From Brachypodius melanocephalos (Eukaryota > Chordata > Aves > Passeriformes > Pycnonotidae), in contig VZSR01000055.1 of NCBI GenBank assembly GCA_013398615.1, positions 355,560 to 419,559 on the forward strand: a DNA stretch of 64,000 bases, given 5' to 3'. Of this stretch, positions 49,168 through 61,198 are shown piece by piece. The notes beneath the pieces were generated by a model, which saw only the letters and a list, made by a program, of their open reading frames with translations, was not told the DNA's origin and did no database searches. A program made the position numbers and the translations under genes. The number at the start of each line of letters is the position of its first letter. Within the stretch, counting starts at the first letter, position 1.

Positions 49168-51507
49168 TAGGACTTATGAAAATTAAATCTAAGCTGTCTC
49201 TGAATTTCTATAAGAGATCTCAAATACAGCATGAGAAACAAATGCTATTTTTATAAATAATGCACTATCATCTAATAGTGTTTCTCTTTCTTGCAGCTCA
49301 TGTGTGATGGTCACCTCTCTTTTGTCCCCATTAATTTAAAGCAAACTCTGGTCCAGGGAAAAATATGCAATAACACATCTGTGTCCATACAGCAGGCAAC
49401 ATTTTTCCACAATGTGCATTTTATTTCACTGTTTCCATATCAAAATCCTGAGACCAATTCTCAAGTCCTTCTGGTTTTCTTCCTGCTCACAATTTATCTA
49501 CAGATCACCCCATGTCCTCCTTTGACAACCCTTCTCTCACTGGGACGAAAGGCCCAGGGGTGACATTCTTGGTAGGCCACCCTCTTTTCCCCCAGATTAT
49601 GTTAGTCATAATTTTCTCTCTTTTTTTTGGCCTTTCTACGGCTGCCCAGCAGGCCAATGTGTATTTCAAAACCCTCTCCCAGGTTTCCGTCCTAATCTCC
49701 CCAGCCAGGTGGCTTCACTTGTCCACCTCCTGTTTTTCTGCCCTCACCCCCTCTCATGCTGCACTAATTCTGGCACCACCCCACTCACATCAAGTTAAAA
49801 TCATCACTAGTAATTTTTTTAAATTTTTTTTTTTTTTTACTTTGCTGCTATAAGGCTGTCTAGGAGTCACCAGAAGATTGAAGAAGATTGCAGACTCCTA
49901 ACATTTTAGATGCAGTTATGAGGAAATGATTGCATGTCCTCAAGCTCTGGCACTAGCACACATTGTTAATTCCTGTCTGTCAGCCTGAACACAAAAGGAA
50001 ACAGAATCCTAGTCAGAAAAAGTCACGTGAATCCAACTCCCTGAATGAGATGATGCCTTCTCTTATTATTCCACCTGCATCACCCTGCACTGAGCACACA
50101 GAAAGCAGGATGCTCCTACCCATGTCCTGGGTAATTCTACACATCACCAGTGCCTGCCTGTTCCCAAGGCTGTGACCTTTACACCTCCCCACTTACTCAT
50201 TTCCACGCTTTGCTCTGTGCTGTCAGACTTGATGAGCAGAAACTCACTGGCTTTACTTTCCTCTGCCCATTTTGTTCTACTCCCTTATCCATGCAGGCTT
50301 GGAAATCTGATAGAGAAACATGGCTCCATGTAAGAGTTTGGGAAACATCTTCCTTGGTTTTTAAGTCTTCTCATTACAAGGTACACAAAGATAGCAACAA
50401 AATTCACAGAGGAGAAGGGAAGTAATTGTAATTCTATCAAGGCTTCTAATTCAAGCTGCTTCAAATGTTAATAGATTTCCAACGCAGCACCAGCTAATCC
50501 CACACTGTCAATTTTTATAGTGGGAGAATCACCTGCCCTGACAGGTTTAATGTGCTTTTTGTAACTGAGCACCTTGAGCCAAGATCTCATCTGTTCTCAT
50601 TAAGGAAACGAAGTGGAGCTAGGTCAGTCTGTGGATGGGAATCCTCTGGGGACAGGTCCCACCAGGAAATATGTGTAGCCATTACCAAAACCACACTGGA
50701 GCAGCCCCTGCCATCCCACTCAGCCATGAACTGCCAGCAAATCTCTGCACTTTCCTCTCACCTCTTGTCCCCCTCCCCTGCACAGGGAGCAGATGTGGCC
50801 ATGGTGACTTGCCCCAGGAGGTGACACTGTTCCCTCTGGGTCCATATTAAACCAACATTGCGGTGAGTGGCAGGAGGCACTCTGCTAATAGAGGTTTTGC
50901 CCTCGGGAATGAGAAATAAAACATTCTCTGACTCGTGGCCGTTGGAAATCCCCCAGCGCTTTTCACCAGGCTGGGGTTCAGCGCCAGTATCCCGATCATA
51001 TTCCAGCACAGGCAATTGCATTCCACCTGCTCAAATTCTCCTGATGCACCAACTGAGTTCTCCTGTTCACCTCCTGAGCTAAAATAAGTTGCACCAGCAG
51101 CACAAAGGTTGCTGCTACACCCTGCTCTGCTGATGGCTGTGTTTTAGCAAAGAGCATCGCTCTCTACACACAGAGCACTCCAAATCCTTTGCAGAGCATC
51201 GTGATGCATGTGGATGGTGCTGTACATACACACAAAATAACCAGTCAATAACGGGAAAATTGTGCAATATTAAAGGATTTCAAAATAAATTAGGCCACTT
51301 TCCCCACAAATCATTAGCTCAAAAAAGAAAAAAAAACCAGAAACACAGAATATAAAAATTAATATCTTGGTCAGGTAAAGAAGTAAACATTTCTCTAATA
51401 TAACTGAGAGTACAGATATTGATTTCTGAGCAGATAGGATACTGCAGCCTCTAGCAATCCTATGATTAAATCACTAGCTTCAGCTCTGGCAGCACTGTTT
51501 CCTGCAG

Positions 51508-51537
51508 TTAAAAAAAAAAAAAAAATTAAAATATATA
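51508..51537 (+). repeat. A homopolymer with TA-rich tail
   Basis: About 15 A followed by TTAAAATATATATGC. No associated element was recognised. Confidence 0.85.
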
Positions 51538-53939
51538 TGCAGAGGATATCTCCAGATCCCCAGAGCTGTTCCTCTGAGTAAACTGGCAAAATGTAAATAT
51601 TTCCCTGAGGGATTCTGATCTAGTGCAAGATTACCTGAGTGAAGTTGATCATTTTAGTACTCCTTTGAACAGGAGGTAGTTTCTGCCTTTCAGACTTGAT
51701 TTGTTAAAGCTCTGAGTGGAAATAGATTAAAAGCTGCATCCAGCCTCTATGACAGGGCTTTCTGAGCACTCTGTGGGCAAATAGATTTGATGTTCTCACA
51801 GGTTCTGACCTGTGTCTCCAGGAAGTTAACACCATTCTTTCTTTGCTTTTACTGGACTTAAACCAAGACTTCCCACTTGGAGGCAGCAGGGGCTGCTGAG
51901 ATACAACGCTCCTGCTGCCAGAAATGGAGGGTTTCATATAACCCAACAGCAGGAGCCACAACTGTGAAAAAGCAAAGGTCTTTTAAACCCTGTAACTTAT
52001 CACAAGAGCAATCTGTGCCATAAGCCGTGAAAGCAGAGATCTTATTAAAAACAAACAAACAAAATTGGTGGGCTGGGTTGATTTAGAGGAAAGCAAAACC
52101 TAGAGATGCCTTGGCAAAGCAAAATTTTATTATTGATCATCATATTTCTTACAGATTCAAGATTCAGTTCAAGAAAGTTTGTCTTGTCTTTTCCACTTTG
52201 TCTGATGGAAAAACACAGATAAAGAAAGTTTTGTAAAAAGATTTCTTTAAAGCTGCTTAAGTGGCTCAGATATCCAGGGGTATACAAAGGGTTATATTTT
52301 TCCACTTTAATTTAAAACAATGAGAAACTAGAACATTAAACTGATAGATTTTTTTTTTTATATATATTTAAATTAAATGAGGAACTAAATGACAAGGCCA
52401 GGAATGAAGCACCATTGAAACAGCAGCCCTAAGCAGAATGGCCTGCTAAAAAGGGTTAGACAAGAAATTCTCTAAATATTAATAAAAAAGAGAAGTTGCT
52501 GGAAATTATGTGTGTTAATTGAACACCATTTATTCCTTATAAATATTTTCTATTTAAGGCCTAATATGCATTAACTATTTATGAATTCTTTATTAAAGGA
52601 ATTTCACAGTGGTGCAATAACTTTTGAATTGCTGAAACGATAGGGCAAAGAAGTCTTAGGTTGGCAGATTTGATTTCTTAGGAATTAACACCTCACAGGG
52701 TGCTCCTCCCACACCTATGGACCCAAACAATTTTTGTCCCATGGCCTGGTCACTCCTGGCCAGGGGAGGGCTGTACTATGGGAACATGGAAAGGGTCACA
52801 GATGATGCTGCCTGGATCTGCTTGCCTGTGTGATTCCTGCCAAGACACGTTTGGTCACCCCAGGAACCCAAAACCTATTAGTGCAATTATGATGAGCACT
52901 GTGCTATGGTAATCAGGCTGTAGAATAAAAAATGTACACTATAGGGAGCTTGTGCTACATCAAGACTCTCTTCCTGGCAGTAATATTTCATCAGGAAAAT
53001 ATTGTTTGTACCACCTCTCCCTCTTTGCTTTACTTGAGGAGGTAGCTATAGCTTTGAAATGTGTAAATGTGCTTTCATTTTACATCTTTCTCTTTGTTCT
53101 TTCCCCTTCCCCTTCCTTCCTAACACGTTTTTATATCTCTTCATGACAGTGATACTGTCCCAAAGGGAGCGTGTCTTACTAGTGTTTATTTTTGTTACTA
53201 TCAATATGTTCAGCAAATCATTTTATATAACCTCTTTTTCTTCAACTCAAGAGTAATTTTTTTTTAAATAATGAAAAAGTTGATAATATTTTCCTTATAT
53301 AAGTATTAAGGTAATACCAGTAGATGATTTTTTTTCTGAGTTTTAATAATCAATCTTTTATTCTGTTTCAAAGCTCATAGGATGATCTGGTTACTCCTAA
53401 GTACCTGTAAGCACTTCTTAAGCATCTTCCAAGCAAGCATGAAATCAGAGCCAACTAAAAAGATGGAAAAATGTCAAATGTGGAATTTCCAGAAAGAATT
53501 TTTTCTTATGAACAGAGAGACACAGGCAGAATAATGTGTCTCTATTTATTAGTGTGTTTTTGCCTTGCAGACTTCACAGTAGAATAATACAACAGATCTT
53601 AGCAAATGCTTAAGTCACTTCTGCTATTGACCTTGTCCTGCTATCATGCATCATAGGGAAAGCTTTCTTTTGATGTACATATCATAAGCTTGTCTTCAAT
53701 TTTCAATAATATATTGAGAAAATGAAGGAAACAGAGGAGCAATAGCAAATGCAACAGCATTATTTTTCCCCTTTTGAAATTTCCTGAGCTGCACTTTTCT
53801 CTCAAAGCCGCAAGATTTGTGGGCATACTTTTAGAAAATGCCAGAAGACTCATGCTCCTAGTTTCAGAAGCAGGTTCTCTGGCTTTGTGCTGGTTGTACA
53901 GATGTGAGGGCTGGGTTTTGTCCTCACTCAGCAATCCCC

Positions 53940-54035
53940 TTTCTCCCGCCGCCCGTAGCCCCGCGATGCGCGTGCGGGGTTATGCGATTTGCACACGGGG
54001 GCATTAGATCCCTGTTGCCTCGCCAAGTATGGGTG
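53940..54035. promoter_or_regulatory. Isolated CpG cluster, possible small promoter
   Basis: About eleven CpGs fall within roughly 90 bases (CCCGCCGCCCG, CCCCGCGATGCGCGTGCGGG, TATGCGATT, ACACGGGG, CTCGCC), surrounded by kilobases where CpG is rare. The core contains a 6-bp inverted repeat CCCCGC/GCGGGG (53959-53964 and 53974-53979). TGCGCGTGCGG resembles one form of the NRF1 promoter motif. It is far too short to meet usual CpG-island length criteria. Two 77-codon plus-strand frames cross it and have no known domains. It could be a minor promoter, an enhancer, or a remnant of a GC-rich insertion. Confidence 0.35.
53959..53979. repeat. GC-rich hairpin in the CpG cluster
   Basis: Arms CCCCGC and GCGGGG enclose a nine-base loop that itself contains GCGC. 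The all-GC stem would be stable as RNA or single-stranded DNA. Confidence 0.75.
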
Positions 54036-54374
54036 AGGGAGCATTTTGCTGCAGTTATTGTCTTGGAGTGTGTTTTGTCCTGCCTAGTTGACACTGCTCC
54101 ATGTGCCAGAGCGTTTCAATTTGGGAAAAGGAGGTGAACCTCACCAACTCTGCTCCCGTCTCTCACAATTTCAGGTAGAAAGATATACACTGAATTCAGC
54201 TGTTTGTAACTACCAGGGAAAATACTTTTCCTGATACTGTCAAACTCTTTCTGAAAGCAAAAGCTGCTGTTCTTCTGACCCAAAGAGTCTCCACACTTTA
54301 GGCAAAATCCACATTTAGTAGTACAGAGTAGAATTTTAAATTTCAACAAACTATTTTTCAGTCCTTAGGCTCTC

Positions 54375-54389
54375 ATCTCCATGGCAACC
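54375..54389 (+). promoter_or_regulatory. Candidate RFX X-box
   Basis: ATCTCCATGGCAACC carries the CCATGGCAAC core of the X-box. It lies about 400 bases from the CpG cluster at 53940, which makes it slightly more interesting than a lone match. Confidence 0.35.
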
Positions 54390-57300
54390 AGGGACATTTG
54401 GGAAAATCTTGAAACTATGGAGTAGACACACACTTTATATTTTATTAATGCAATATTTCCTAAAGGAAAGTCCAGGTGACTGTGAATTCCTTCTTTTCTC
54501 TATACCTAACTTGGCCTTATTTTCTAATGTTTTGTTGTTGCTGCCCAGCTCTCCTCCAACCTCAGCACAATTCAAACAGAGCCCTCTCACTTTTCCTTCC
54601 CTAGATTATCTTTCTGTTAGTCTAGTCTCAGATGCAGGAAAACCTTAACTTTTCTCCAACTGAGTTACACAATTTGTCATCTTTTTTTCAGCAGTCCATT
54701 CATATAATCTCGTGCAATTTCATCTAGATCTTGAAGGTTCCTCAGGCACTTGAGCTGTCTGGAATGAGAGGAGAAATGAGTTTTCATCCAAGTCCTCATT
54801 CTCGTTTGTCTCAGCTGCTGCAGCTTCCACCCCTGTGGCCTAAATGCCATATGTCTTCACTTCTATCTGTTCAGATTTTTCTGCCAAAATAACTGTTTTG
54901 GCTCATAGATTCCTGGCATCAACTCCCTCATTTATCTCAGCAAGCTCCTTACTGAGTATAAGATATTTTATGGGTTTGCCATTTTATAGCTACTATCGTC
55001 AGCAGGATCAGGGCTGAAGGCTGGATGGTAAAACTGCAATATGAGCAATATGAAGGAGAGCAGCAACACCATTTTTTAATGCATACAACCATATTCACTA
55101 TTCCTGCTCCTGTTTTGCTCAGAATCAAGATGGAGCTGCAGGTGTTGCCTTTCACTCTTTTCCATTTTTAGACCTGTGAACACCTCAAAGGTATAAAGCA
55201 GATTACATGCCAGTGCCCCAGATTATTTTTTTTCAAAATGGACTCTCAGCTCACTTTTCCATCCTTACTTTGAAATATCAATTACATCTCAAAGTATCTA
55301 AATTGGAAGTTCTGCAGAACAGAAATGTTTTTCTTCCTATGCTTTTGCAGGATAATTGTGCAGAACACAATGCAGCACTAAAGCTTGAATCCTTAGGTGT
55401 TAATACAAGATAAATAAACTTCTCTAACCAAGAGAAATGTGACATTTGCATCCCTTAAGACTTGTGCTAGGGAAATGATGCAGTCAGACCAAAGCAGATC
55501 AACAGAGATGGATCCCATAAGATAAAGTTTTGGATCATTTATCCTGTTGCTTCCTCGTGTTCCAGAGATCCCAGTATAGCAGTTGGTTTTAAACTGATAT
55601 AATTCTTTGAGTTTTTTTGGGTTTTTCCTCCTCTGTATATTTAATTTCCTTACTGAGGACAAGGAATCATGGCTGGGAACATATATTCTGCTTTTTAACT
55701 CATTCATTATACAACAGGTGAAAAAAAGAAAATTAAGAAAAAAAAGACTTAAAGATAAAGAAAATTATAGGAACACTGGATCATAAACATTCTATTTTTT
55801 CATAATATATTACATTCAGACTTGGAGTGTAGCTCTGCAATACTGCTTGGGGCTTTCAGTATTAACTGATGTTTCATGTGATTGCATTAGTTATCTTTTT
55901 TTTAAAAAATAAAGTTTAATATATTTTTGTTAGTGCACCATCAGATAGCTAATAAGGTATAAAAAATGTCATTAGCTTAACCTCAGAAAGATATTTTAAC
56001 TAGTGAACTATAAAAATCTGAGCTCTTTTAAGCATCACCTGGAGAACTGGGAGGCATCTTGTCTCTCCTTAATTCACAAATCTGAAATTGAATATCCTGC
56101 AATACTTGAATAAGCAAATAACGAGTGCTGCTAATGCAGTTAGCTCATAGATATGGTCACTGCCAGAAAGGGCAAGAAAGAAGATGCAGATGTGAGGAAA
56201 AAAAGTGAAAAGATATTAATGAGATTTCAAAGGCAAAGGGAAAAGCCATCAGACACTTAAAGTAAAACTATGGATTTGGGGCTTTTTTATTTCTATTTTT
56301 TAATCCAAAATCATCTAAAGATGACTTTATCTAAGGAACTGTGTCATCTCAATAGATAACTCCAGCCAAGAAATTTGACCTGCACAGATGAATATCCAAA
56401 AACACCTCCAAGGATGCCCATGGGATTCCATATAGGTGTTGCAAGAAGAAAGTTACATGACAATTAAGTTTTGGTTATATTCTGTACAGCTTTATAACTA
56501 AAACTGTTTATTAAATCTCTCTATATCTACATACAGGTACATAGACAACCACAAAGATCACTAGTCATTTGCAATGGTTCCTTATTAAATAATGAAAAAA
56601 AATCAAATGTTTAGAGCAAGCACAGGGTTATAGTGCTTTGAATACAGCTTATTTTAGGCAGAAGAAACTTGCTTCATAAAACACCAAGAATCAAGACTCC
56701 AGTCTATGCAGGCCAGCATAGTCTCCTCTGTTTAACATGAACCACCATATGAAAAATTACAGAGACAGCCAGTAGATGAACCACAAATTGCAAGCTAACA
56801 AACCTTTAGACACAGCTGACATTAGAATATAAACTAAAAATGTATTTTCAAAACTTTGACCTAGTTGATCTGAATTTCAAATTTAATGAAAGATATGAAT
56901 AAATAAATTATGCCAGATGGGATTAGTATTTGGTTGAATTTGGTCCTATGTTTCTGTATTTCCATCTCTATAATTTACAACAATTCTTTCTTCATTATTT
57001 AGGCAAAAATATATTAGAGACAGGGGGAAAATAGTGTATAAAATATTTTGTCACCTTTACTACAGCAAACCTGTATCATATTTAACAACCCTTATACAAA
57101 AATAGACAAGTTTCATCTACTTCTTAAATATGAGTAGGAATAAGACCAGCTCTTTTACTTCCTCTGTTCTTCAATAATTATATTTCATGTGAAATCTCTA
57201 TCTATTCTTCATGCTCCTAACCTATGTTCTGCCATTGCAATTATCTAAGTACATTCTATGTAGAAGTAAAGCATTTGGGGAGTGAATTCTTATGAAAAGA

Positions 57301-57542
57301 TGACACAACAAGAAAAACACTCTTTAATCTGTGAGCCAGATCCTCCACAGCTATCTCACAACAGAGCTGTAAAATTAAATAATAGCAATGCTGTACAACT
57401 GGTAGCATAGTTTCACCTTTCCTCTTTCCTCATGTTTTCATTGACAGAACCATCAGCAAGGATATTGTAAGTAGTTTTTTATGAAAATTGAAAAAGAAAA
57501 ACCAGCTAACCCTATATAATTCATTGGATTAAGATACAAATT

Positions 57543-57580
57543 TAAAAAAATAATAAAAAACCCACAAAAAACAAAACAAC
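57543..57580 (+). repeat. A-rich tract with C interruptions
   Basis: TAATAAAAAACCCACAAAAAAC-type sequence, the shortest and least pure of the A/C tracts. Confidence 0.7.
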
Positions 57581-58329
57581 TTGTCTCTCTGTATATGGAT
57601 ACAGTTAAACAAGTTATTCCTACTTCTGCCTTTGGACATAGTCACACATTCTATGCACTCCTTGCTGTCTGGCCACAGGCACAAAGTGACTTATAAAGGA
57701 AGGATGTATTTAAATTCTGTGACTTCACAGCCCTAGGGTGCATGTCCAAATGTGTGCAGACAGCCTCAGGCCCACATCTTTTGGCTTTTCTGCTTTCCAC
57801 AGGTTTACATCACTTGACCATCACAGCTTGATGAACTGCATTTCAGCCTCTTGAATCTCAGATGGGTAAGAACCATCTTTCTTATTTCTGGAATCCCAGC
57901 CTAGTATTTGAATGCCTTAAGGTCAATGCATTTAGTGGTGATGCTTTTTATCACTCCCAGCCAAGAAAAAGTTCAGCTGAAAAAGCTCTTCTGCGGTAAG
58001 AAGGACTTTTAGGTGTCATAATTGAGACACAAAACAAAATGTCTCTACTCTCTGGGGTAGGAACAAGCAGGTTGCCATATCAACAAGGTGGAAAAAGAAA
58101 TAAAAGCCTTCTGTTCATAAATGATTGTGAGACTCCACTCTTCTGTCTTTGGTAAAAAACTCCTGGAGTGAGTTTGTTGTGCTGGATGATGAGAATTTGG
58201 CCATACCATCTGCTTGATGTGTTTGCCAGCTAGACACAGACCTAGGCAGGTGAAGAATGAGCAACCTGATCCATCCAGCTACAGAGAACAGTGCTGCAGA
58301 GCCATCTGTTGGCATTTTGCTAAAGACCT

Positions 58330-58560
58330 GGATGTCTGCATCTACCCCATGGCTTGTGTTTTTTGCTCCCCACAGGGAAAGCATCACCTCTCCTGACCTG
58401 CTGGCAATGTCCTGTCTCATGCAGCCCAGGAAGCTGCTGACCTTTGTTGCAAGAGAGCACTGTCAGGACATGGCCAGCTTGGTGTTCACCAGTGACCCCA
58501 GATTGTCTTCTGACCATGTGGTTTTCATCCAACTAGCCCTCTGCCCCTTTTTGTGTTTCA
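58330..58560 (-). mobile_element. CR1 LINE fragment from the ORF2 C-terminal region
   Basis: The plus strand reads CTGACCTGCTGGCAATGTCC, ATGCAGCCCAGGAAGCTGCT, GAGAGCACTGTCAGGACATG and GCCAGCTTGGTGTTCACCAG. This is the reverse complement of the CR1 ORF2 tail. The minus-strand translation contains LGSLVNTKLAMS and, in a later segment, CMRQDIASRSGEVMLSL, close to the family pattern LGVLVD-KL-MSQQC...CI-RSVASRSREVILPL. Stops interrupt it. It has neither the 3' terminal repeats nor the polymerase motifs, so it is an isolated internal piece, 14 kb from the larger CR1 relic and not demonstrably part of it. Confidence 0.78.
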
Positions 58561-58854
58561 GTTCATTCTTGTCCAGGTGTGGCACTTCGAATTTCCTTTT
58601 GCTTGAAATTTTCCTCCCACTTCCTTCACAGTAATGCAGTAAACTATTAAATTAATTTTTACCACAAGGACATGTGCATGAATGATGAGCTGAACATAAG
58701 AAACAGTATCACAGCAATGCAGAAGGAAAAAGAAAGAAATTTTGGAATAGCTTTGCAAAACAACAGCAAAGAACATGATAATGTTACTCAAAACCAGTGA
58801 CAGAATATCCTTCATTCAACTTATAACCTTCTAGCATAAAACAATGCATGTGCC

Positions 58855-58893
58855 AAAGGAATATTGCAGGACACAGGCCTGCAATATTCCTTT
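58855..58893. repeat. Perfect 16-bp inverted repeat (hairpin) followed by a T run
   Basis: The left arm AAAGGAATATTGCAGG (58855-58870) and right arm CCTGCAATATTCCTTT (58878-58893) are exact reverse complements around a seven-base loop, ACACAGG. Seven T begin within the right arm and run on to 58897. A stem this long and perfect is not expected by chance in 64 kb. No transposon, tRNA-like or other RNA family feature surrounds it. Possible origins are a template-switch mutation, a hairpin RNA, or the closely spaced arms of a tiny inverted-repeat element. Confidence 0.9.
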
Positions 58894-59404
58894 TTTTCTC
58901 TGCACATTTCATCCTTGAAGTATGCTCAGATTTTGAAAACATGGGTACTTATAACATGTTCACTTCACCAACTAAGTGTTCATTCCCGTATCACAGGCGT
59001 TGTATGCAGAGCTGACAACAGCAGCTAGAGGTAGAATCTGTGAGTCACTTTCTGTGACTCTCTCTTCAGCTGACTCTAGTTATAAGACTTCTGACCCCAA
59101 GGCTCAACTTTTTTCTTTTTTTTTTAAATTTCTTTCCTATGTCACTTAACATATTTCTGCTTCTTCCAAGAAACAAACTAATTTTGACAAAGGTTTCATC
59201 CTGATATGAGAGTATTCAAATTGTTCTCTGAAAGAATATCCTCCTATTCTGCTAAGTTGCAAGCTTGAAGAATCTCAGTTCACAGATAGCAATGTGTTAG
59301 AATTTGAATAATCTCCAGCATTAGATACTGCTCAAAGATATTCCCTAAAATTAATCCTCTTAGATATGATGACTCCTTTGCTACAGAGTCTCAGAAGTGA
59401 GAAC

Positions 59405-59420
59405 AGGGACCATGGCAACA
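59405..59420 (+). promoter_or_regulatory. Candidate RFX X-box
   Basis: AGGGACCATGGCAACA includes ACCATGGCAAC, the palindromic X-box core also found at 24658. Sequence match only. Confidence 0.35.
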
Positions 59421-61179
59421 CAAGAGAGAATAAAATCATTTTCTGAAGTATAACAAAGAAAAATATTTTATCCCAGACATCATCCCTTAAAATAATCATG
59501 TAAACTTAAAAAGAGTCCTCCTTCCTGTCTTTATACCAGAAATAGGCAGATAAAAGATATCTGCCATCATTAAAGAAGTATTTTTGCCCATTTGCTGTAG
59601 ACACTTCACACCTTTCGGCATTTAAGTGTATTTTGGGATAAATCAGAATAAATGTCAGTTGACACCAAGCTCTACAGAATAAGATCCATTACAGGAAATA
59701 AAGAATCCAATATTGACTTCGGGTACAAAAGCAGAATCATCAACAACTGGTTTAAAAGACAGTTATCCAGACTGTAAATATAGAAATGCCAAGCATTGCC
59801 AGGTTAACATGAAACTTATCTACACAGGAACATATAGGGATTTAAAAACATGAGTAGCAAAAAAACCTAAACAAAACCCCAAAATAATATCAAAGCATTT
59901 GCAGATTCTCTTCTGCAAATACCTAAAAAACATTTACCCTTTGGAAAGTTTCAGTCCTAAATACTCAAAGAGTATTTTGGTCCGCACTGTGTTCCAGCAA
60001 GCACTGAATCTCTTAATGGATCAAAGCTAGCAAAGAATCCCATTATAGCAGCCAATTCCATTGGCAATGAGTAAGGAGACAAAGAACCACAGCAAATGCA
60101 GTATTTGTACCCCTGAAGAAAAATTCACTAATTTCCTTTGTGATTAGAAGGCAGTAAAAGAGATGAGAGAGAATTATAGCTGGATGTTTAAGAGTTCTGA
60201 CTTTTAGTGTCAGCTGACTTAAAAATAAAAATTTTGATTACAAATATTCCACAGGAATCATGCTGAAGTTCTAATGCACAAGACTGAAGGAAAAGCAAGT
60301 AGCAACTTTAACGTAGTTAACGTGCCCATTACCACAACTATCAATAGGAGAGTTTAAATTGCAAACTTCTACCTAAAAAGTAGAACTGGCCCTCTAAATC
60401 ACTCCCAGCTCCACACAACACACAGTGACGTGGCCAATGTGTCTCAATATGTTTCCTGGAGATTATTAGAAGCGATTGTAGCATGTATTTCAGGAGGTAT
60501 AAAACTAAAGAGAATAGATTTAGAGTGCTCCAGATAGTATTTCCCTCTAAAGGCTGTATTAAATATTAGGCTGTTGGTGGCTCAGACCATCTGGAGGAAT
60601 GATGGCACATGTCTCAACATGAACCATTTTCTATCAACCAAAATAACCCCCAAATTCATCAGGTATAAAATATAATTCATTAAAGAAAGAGCAAAATATT
60701 AAAAAAGTGTTACATTCTCTAAAGAAACAGGAATAGAGTAACTAAAATCAACCAGAACAAACGAATCGGGCAATTAAATTTTCTTCTCTATTTTGCTGGT
60801 TTTTTTTCATCTTCAGCTTAGTTTTCCTAATAATTGTTTTGCCAGTAAAACACAATGATTCATTCTGGCTGTGAGATTAGAAAATTGTTCCCCTAGAAAG
60901 GTGGTATCCTGTAAAACACACTCACAGGATTTCCAGTAACACTTCCACTATATTCAATGGAGCCATTCCTTGTGTTTTCTTTTCCTTACTTTCTTAAAAG
61001 TCATTTTCAGTCCAAGAATTTCTAGGGCAACATAATCTTGAAACTTAATGAAATCACTTAGAAAGAAGTTTCTTGTCAGACCTCTTTTCAAAAAAATACT
61101 GCATTTGTGAAGAACAAAACACCTTCTCAATTGAGACAAGATATGAAACCAAAAGCAGTTTTCAGCCTCAGGTAAAAGA

Positions 61180-61198
61180 GAAAAAAAAAAAAAAAAAG
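61180..61198 (+). repeat. A homopolymer
   Basis: About 19 A follow GAGAA and precede GGCACAATAAGC. A minus-strand frame beginning just beside it opens with a phenylalanine run for this reason. Confidence 0.85.

Larger units (their letters stand above)
44141..58329. other. Spacer, no gene recognised
   Basis: Mostly AT-rich, with T/C-rich patches (49490-49800, 54520-54620). A GC-richer stretch lies at 50540-50860 and another at 52690-52910. None resembles a family I can name. Open frames up to 113 codons lack domains. A small CpG cluster (53940-54035) and simple repeats are listed separately. Confidence 0.55.

Noticed and set aside
54520..54860. Possible processed pseudogene in the T/C-rich patch
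   Set aside because: No frame gives a recognisable protein and there is no poly-A tail or target duplication.
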